Part shown: positions 6,775 through 9,776 of the stretch, piece after piece
Position numbering within the stretch: position 1 is the first letter of the stretch
Layout: every line of letters starts with the position of its first letter
Source of the DNA: an uncultured Caulobacterales bacterium
Lineage (GTDB): Bacteria; Pseudomonadota; Alphaproteobacteria; Caulobacterales; Caulobacteraceae
Direction of reading: 5' to 3'
Length of the DNA: 9,776 nt
Assembly: GCA_903889785.1 (NCBI GenBank)
Contig: CAISYT010000003.1
Location: 1-9,776, forward strand
The notes under the pieces: model-generated
What the model was told of the DNA's origin: nothing
Seen by the model: only the letters and a program-made list of their open reading frames with translations
Databases searched by the model: none
Translations under genes and position numbers: made by a program

Positions 6775-7406
6775 TGGCCGATAACCAGTCCAGCGAGTTG
6801 TTCGGCCAGACGCCGTCGCAAACCGTGGGTCCCTTTTTCCACTACGGCCTGCCGTGGAAGGGTGGGGCCGACCTGGTTGGGGCCACCGACATCGGTGCCC
6901 GCCCTGATCTCATGCCCGAAGATCATTATCTGCTGGCGCAGCCGCACGCGACCGTGACCGAACCGTTGGAGACCATCACCATTGAGGGCGTGGTTGTGGA
7001 CGGCCAGGTCGTACCGACGCCGGACGTCATGGTTGAGATTTGGCAGGCTGATCCGACCGGCCGCTACGCCGGCGAGTCGAACAGTGGCTTCATCGGCTTT
7101 GGCCGGTCCTCCACCAGCGAGGCGGGGGTCTACCGCTTCGTCACCGTCAAGCCGGGTGCCGTGACCGACTCCGACGGTATGATCCAAGCACCGCATATCG
7201 CCTTCAGCATTTTGGGCCGTGGTATGCTCAAGCGCCTTGTGACACGGCTCTATTTCGACGGTGACGTCGCGAATGAGAGCGACCCGATCCTTGGCCTCGT
7301 CCCGCACGCGCGGCGCGACACCCTGATCGCTAAGGCGCGCGACGGTGTGTGGCGGTTCGACATTGTCTTGCAAGGCGATCGGGAAACCGTCTTCTTCGAC
7401 ATATGA
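6774..7406 (+). CDS. pcaG: Protocatechuate 3,4-dioxygenase alpha subunit
   Basis: Partner subunit of PcaH in the (alpha-beta)n dioxygenase; 210 residues, close to the usual ~200. It starts with the alpha-type motif TPSQTVGPFFHYGL (residues 13-26). It shares the fold with PcaH: VEIWQADPTGRYAG parallels VEIWQANAAGRYIH, and LVTRLYFDGD parallels LVTQMYFPDD. The iron site has decayed as expected of an alpha subunit: PcaH's GAYPW is replaced by GAVTD, and HIH by HIA in QAPHIAFSI. This confirms it is the structural alpha chain and not a second catalytic one. The ATG overlaps the pcaH stop (TGATG), and its TGA overlaps the pcaB ATG by four bases (ATGA), so the two subunits and the next enzyme are translationally coupled. 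Confidence 0.96.
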   Translation: MADNQSSELFGQTPSQTVGPFFHYGLPWKGGADLVGATDIGARPDLMPEDHYLLAQPHATVTEPLETITIEGVVVDGQVVPTPDVMVEIWQADPTGRYAGESNSGFIGFGRSSTSEAGVYRFVTVKPGAVTDSDGMIQAPHIAFSILGRGMLKRLVTRLYFDGDVANESDPILGLVPHARRDTLIAKARDGVWRFDIVLQGDRETVFFDI

Positions 7407-8560
7407 CCAATCTGTTTCTCGACCGGCCAGCCTCAACACCGGCCATGCTGGAGGTGTTCAGTGACGAGGCGATGCTGCGTGCGGCCTTGCGGTTCGAGGC
7501 TGCCCTGGCCTTGGCCCAAGCCGACGCCGGCTTGATCGACCTGGCCGCCGCAACGGCAATCGCCGATGGCTGCGAAATCCTACCCAATATCGCCGACCTC
7601 GCTGAACAGGCCGCCCACGCCGGCACCTTGGCGATCCCGCTGGTCAAGCTATTGCGCGCTCGTATTGCCGCCTCGGCAGGCGATGCCGTCGCCACCCTCG
7701 TCCATCGGGGTGCGACCAGCCAGGACCTCGCCGACACTGCATTGATGATGCAGGCGCGTGAGGGCGCGGCCCTGATCCAAGACGAGGCTGCGCGGCTTAC
7801 TGCCGCCCTAGCGGCGTTGGCTAAGACCCATGCTGCCACGCCGATGCTCGGGCGCACGCTCTTGCAGGGCGCCTTGCCGATCACGTTCGGGTTGAAGGTT
7901 TGCGGTTGGCTGCAGGGCATCGATGCTACGGCTCGCCGGTTTGAGCGCGAGACCGGCGCCATCCGCCTGCAGTTCGGCGGTGCCGCCGGAACCCTGGCGG
8001 GGTTGTACGGTAAGGCTGACGCTGTAACGCATGCCTTGGCCAAGCGGTTAGGCCTGCACGTCGCGGTTTCTCCCTGGCACACGTGCCGAGAAGGCGTGGC
8101 GGGACTGGGTGCCGCCCTGGCGCTCCTCACGGGCGCGGCGGGCAAGATCGCGCTCGACATTGCCCTTCTGGCGCAGAACGAAGTGGCTGAGGCCTTCGAG
8201 CCACGCGTCGCAGGACGTGGCGGATCGTCGGCTATGGCGCACAAGCGCAACCCGACCGGATGCCAGGTGGCGCTATCCGCCGCCGCCAGGGCGCCGCACT
8301 TGGCTGCAACGCTCATTGCTGGCCTGCCGCAGGCGCACGAGCGCGCCCTCGGCGAATGGCAAGCCGAGGCCCCCGCCTTGGCTGATCTATTCCGCCTGAC
8401 CCACGGTGCGCTTAGCACTATGGCGGCCGTGATCGAGGGGCTGGAGGTGGATATGTCGCGCATGGCTGCCAACCTCGCGGCGGCCGATGTCGGGACCGAT
8501 GCGGGCGAGTCCCAGGCTATGGTCGCCGCTGTACTCGCTGATTTTAGCCAGGAGCCCTAA
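7403..8560 (+). CDS. pcaB: 3-carboxy-cis,cis-muconate cycloisomerase
   Basis: Fumarase/aspartase-superfamily enzyme that lactonises 3-carboxy-cis,cis-muconate to 4-carboxymuconolactone, the step after PcaHG; cytosolic. The 385 residues begin at ATG 7403 inside the pcaG stop codon (ATGA overlap); an in-frame ATG at 7349 would run 18 codons into pcaG and is rejected. Visible landmarks are the N-terminal FSDEAMLRAALRFEAALALAQ, VHRGATSQDLADTALMMQ with the superfamily T-S-x-D segment, and the signature GSSAMAHKRNP at residues 274-284, which satisfies the fumarate lyase pattern GS-x2-M-x2-K-x-N. The residue after Met is Ala where Pro is common. The protein is shorter than the ~450-residue Pseudomonas form, lacking a C-terminal extension as other short PcaB proteins do. 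It runs directly into the next gene. Confidence 0.94.
   Translation: MTNLFLDRPASTPAMLEVFSDEAMLRAALRFEAALALAQADAGLIDLAAATAIADGCEILPNIADLAEQAAHAGTLAIPLVKLLRARIAASAGDAVATLVHRGATSQDLADTALMMQAREGAALIQDEAARLTAALAALAKTHAATPMLGRTLLQGALPITFGLKVCGWLQGIDATARRFERETGAIRLQFGGAAGTLAGLYGKADAVTHALAKRLGLHVAVSPWHTCREGVAGLGAALALLTGAAGKIALDIALLAQNEVAEAFEPRVAGRGGSSAMAHKRNPTGCQVALSAAARAPHLAATLIAGLPQAHERALGEWQAEAPALADLFRLTHGALSTMAAVIEGLEVDMSRMAANLAAADVGTDAGESQAMVAAVLADFSQEP
8550..8554 (+). promoter_or_regulatory. Ribosome binding site of the pcaD-pcaC fusion gene inside pcaB
   Basis: AGGAG within the last codons of pcaB lies six bases before the ATG at 8561, which abuts the pcaB TAA with no gap. It supports that start and independent re-initiation on the polycistronic mRNA. 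Confidence 0.65.
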
Positions 8561-9745
8561 ATGGCCTTCGCTCTCAACAATGGCGTGCGTCTGCATTGGC
8601 GTATCGATGGTGCGGCTGACAAGCCGGTGCTGGTGTTGCTCAATTCCATTGGCACAGACATCGCCCTCTATGACGCGGCCGTCCCGTACCTGATTAAAGA
8701 TTTCCGTCTGCTGCGCATCGATGCGCGCGGACACGGGGCCTCAGACGCGACGGATGGCGACTACAGCCTCGACCTGCTGGCGGAAGACGTGCTGGCGGTG
8801 ATGGATGCGGCGGGTGTCGAGACCGCTGCTGTGTGCGGCACATCCATGGGCGGCATGGTCGCAATGACCCTGGCGCTGAAGGCACCGCGTCGCGTTACGG
8901 CGCTTGTCCTCGCCTGTACGTCCGCCGCTATCGATCCGGCGATTTGGGCGGCGCGGGAGGTTGCGGTTCGCGACGGCGGCACGGCCGCGATTGCCGACAT
9001 GGCCATGATCCGCTTTTTCAGCGACTCCTTCCGCGACAAGCATCCCGAAGCGGTCGAGACTGTGCGTGCCAATCTGCTGGCTCAGAATGCTCATGGCTAT
9101 GCCGCCTGCGCTGCGGCTATTCGCGATATGGACCTGGCCAGCGCGATTCCTGGCATTGCCGTCCCGACCCTGGTGATCGGCGGCTCTAAGGACATTGCCC
9201 TACCATTTGTCGGTCATGGCGATGTGATCGCCGCAGCGATTGTCGGCGCGCATGTAACCTTGCTGGATACGGCCCACCTGCCCAGCATCGAAGCCCCCGC
9301 GAGCTTTGCGGCGGCGGTGCGTGGGTTCATGGCTCAGGTGCGCGACGGAACAGCCAAGGCGGACGCCAACACCCTGCTGTTCGAAGAAGGGCTGAAGAAC
9401 CGTCGCAAGGTCTTGGGCGATGCCTGGGTCGACAAGTCTCTGGCCGGGCGCACGCCTTTTAACGCCGACTATCAGGCTATGATCACCCGCTATGCCTGGA
9501 ACGAGGTTTGGGGCCGCCCCGGTCTGGATCACCGCACGCGGCGCCTGCTGGTGGTGGCCATCTGTGCCTCACTCGGCCGTTGGGAGGAGTTCCGGCTTCA
9601 CGTGAAGTCGGCGCTCGAACAGGACGGCTTTACCCAAGACGAACTCAAGGAAGTGCTAATGCAGACGGCGATCTATGCCGGGGTGCCGGCCGCCAACACC
9701 GGCTTTAACGAGGCTACCGAGATCATCCGCAAACTAGAGCCCTAG
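8561..9745 (+). CDS. pcaL: Bifunctional 3-oxoadipate enol-lactonase / 4-carboxymuconolactone decarboxylase (PcaD-PcaC fusion)
   Basis: A 394-residue fusion catalysing the two steps after PcaB: decarboxylation of 4-carboxymuconolactone to 3-oxoadipate enol-lactone, then hydrolysis to 3-oxoadipate. Residues 1 to about 257 are the PcaD-type alpha/beta hydrolase: oxyanion-loop region LLNSIGTD, RIDARGHGASD, nucleophile elbow CGTSMGGM (Ser95), probable acid Asp211 (GGSKDIALP) and base His239 (TAHLPSIEAP). After a short linker, residues from about 275 to 394 are the PcaC decarboxylase: NADYQAMITRYAWNEVWGRP, GLDHRTRRLLVVAICASLGR, FRLHVKSALEQ with the conserved histidine at 347, and IYAGVPAANTGF. Such fusions are known as PcaL in actinobacteria and occur in several proteobacteria. 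The ATG directly abuts the pcaB TAA, with AGGAG just upstream, so all four pca genes form one transcription unit. Confidence 0.95.
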   Translation: MAFALNNGVRLHWRIDGAADKPVLVLLNSIGTDIALYDAAVPYLIKDFRLLRIDARGHGASDATDGDYSLDLLAEDVLAVMDAAGVETAAVCGTSMGGMVAMTLALKAPRRVTALVLACTSAAIDPAIWAAREVAVRDGGTAAIADMAMIRFFSDSFRDKHPEAVETVRANLLAQNAHGYAACAAAIRDMDLASAIPGIAVPTLVIGGSKDIALPFVGHGDVIAAAIVGAHVTLLDTAHLPSIEAPASFAAAVRGFMAQVRDGTAKADANTLLFEEGLKNRRKVLGDAWVDKSLAGRTPFNADYQAMITRYAWNEVWGRPGLDHRTRRLLVVAICASLGRWEEFRLHVKSALEQDGFTQDELKEVLMQTAIYAGVPAANTGFNEATEIIRKLEP

Positions 9746-9771
9746 CCGCGTCTCACGACTGAGGAATTCCC

Positions 9772-9776
9772 ATGGA
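9772..9776 (+). CDS. Start of a further gene, cut by the window end
   Basis: An ATG at 9772-9774 is preceded six bases upstream by GAGGA (9761-9765), 26 bases after the pcaL stop, which is typical operon spacing. Only the first codon and two bases of the next are visible, so the product cannot be named. Further pca genes, a transporter or an upstream aromatic-acid enzyme would be usual at this position. Confidence 0.45.

Noticed and set aside
6343..7070. Similar DNA stretches in pcaH and pcaG as a direct repeat
   Set aside because: They reflect the ancient paralogy of the dioxygenase alpha and beta subunits (VEIWQA...GRY), not a recent repeat.
7330..8472. Long minus-strand open frame (380 codons) opposite pcaB
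   Set aside because: It is antisense to an unmistakable pcaB, is rich in Ala/Ser/Arg as GC-rich shadow frames are, and shows no recognisable domain.
1..9776. Mobile elements, CRISPR array, tRNA or rRNA genes, phage or defence system
   Set aside because: I saw no transposase-like frame, terminal inverted repeats, regularly spaced repeats or structural RNA signatures on either strand.

Overview
The window is GC-rich DNA, roughly 60-65% in genes by eye and about 50% in one intergenic stretch. Gene content and style suggest a free-living, plant-matter or lignin-utilising Alphaproteobacterium. A Caulobacterales- or Sphingomonadales-like host is my best guess, because DUF6351 hydrolases, a MaeB-type malic enzyme and a fused PcaD-PcaC are all at home there. 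The genus cannot be fixed from the sequence alone. I see no rRNA, tRNA, insertion sequence, phage gene or CRISPR array.

Layout. (1) 2-2116, +: the C-terminal ~704 residues of a hybrid malic enzyme/phosphotransacetylase-domain protein (MaeB type), cut by the window edge. (2) 2234-4441, +: a large secreted DUF6351-family protein with a G-x-S-x-G nucleophile elbow and 12 cysteines. (3) 4442-4693: a convergent intergenic region holding a perfect 18-bp hairpin, a probable bidirectional terminator. (4) 4694-5689, -: a secreted alpha/beta-hydrolase esterase with an atypical oxyanion-hole motif. (5) 5690-5969: a lower-GC spacer holding the presumptive control region. (6) 5970-6071: what looks like the orphaned C-terminal tail of an amidohydrolase-type gene. 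(7) 6073-9745, +: a compact protocatechuate (beta-ketoadipate pathway) operon, pcaH-pcaG-pcaB-pcaL, whose genes overlap or abut. (8) 9772 onward: the first codon of a further gene with a good ribosome binding site, probably the next operon member.

How the genes work together. PcaHG opens the protocatechuate ring to 3-carboxy-cis,cis-muconate. PcaB cyclises this to 4-carboxymuconolactone. The fused PcaL (PcaD+PcaC) decarboxylates it and hydrolyses the enol-lactone to 3-oxoadipate. The succinyl-CoA and acetyl-CoA that result further down the pathway enter the TCA cycle, where malic enzyme helps withdraw C4 carbon as pyruvate and NADPH. The two exported hydrolases next to the operon could release aromatic acids from esters outside the cytoplasm, but that link is inferred from neighbourhood only.

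Most of the window is recognisable metabolism. The less ordinary points are the orphan amidohydrolase-like tail fused to the start of pcaH, the exported-hydrolase/pca neighbourhood, and the PGGGG oxyanion loop plus Ala/Pro insert of the esterase.
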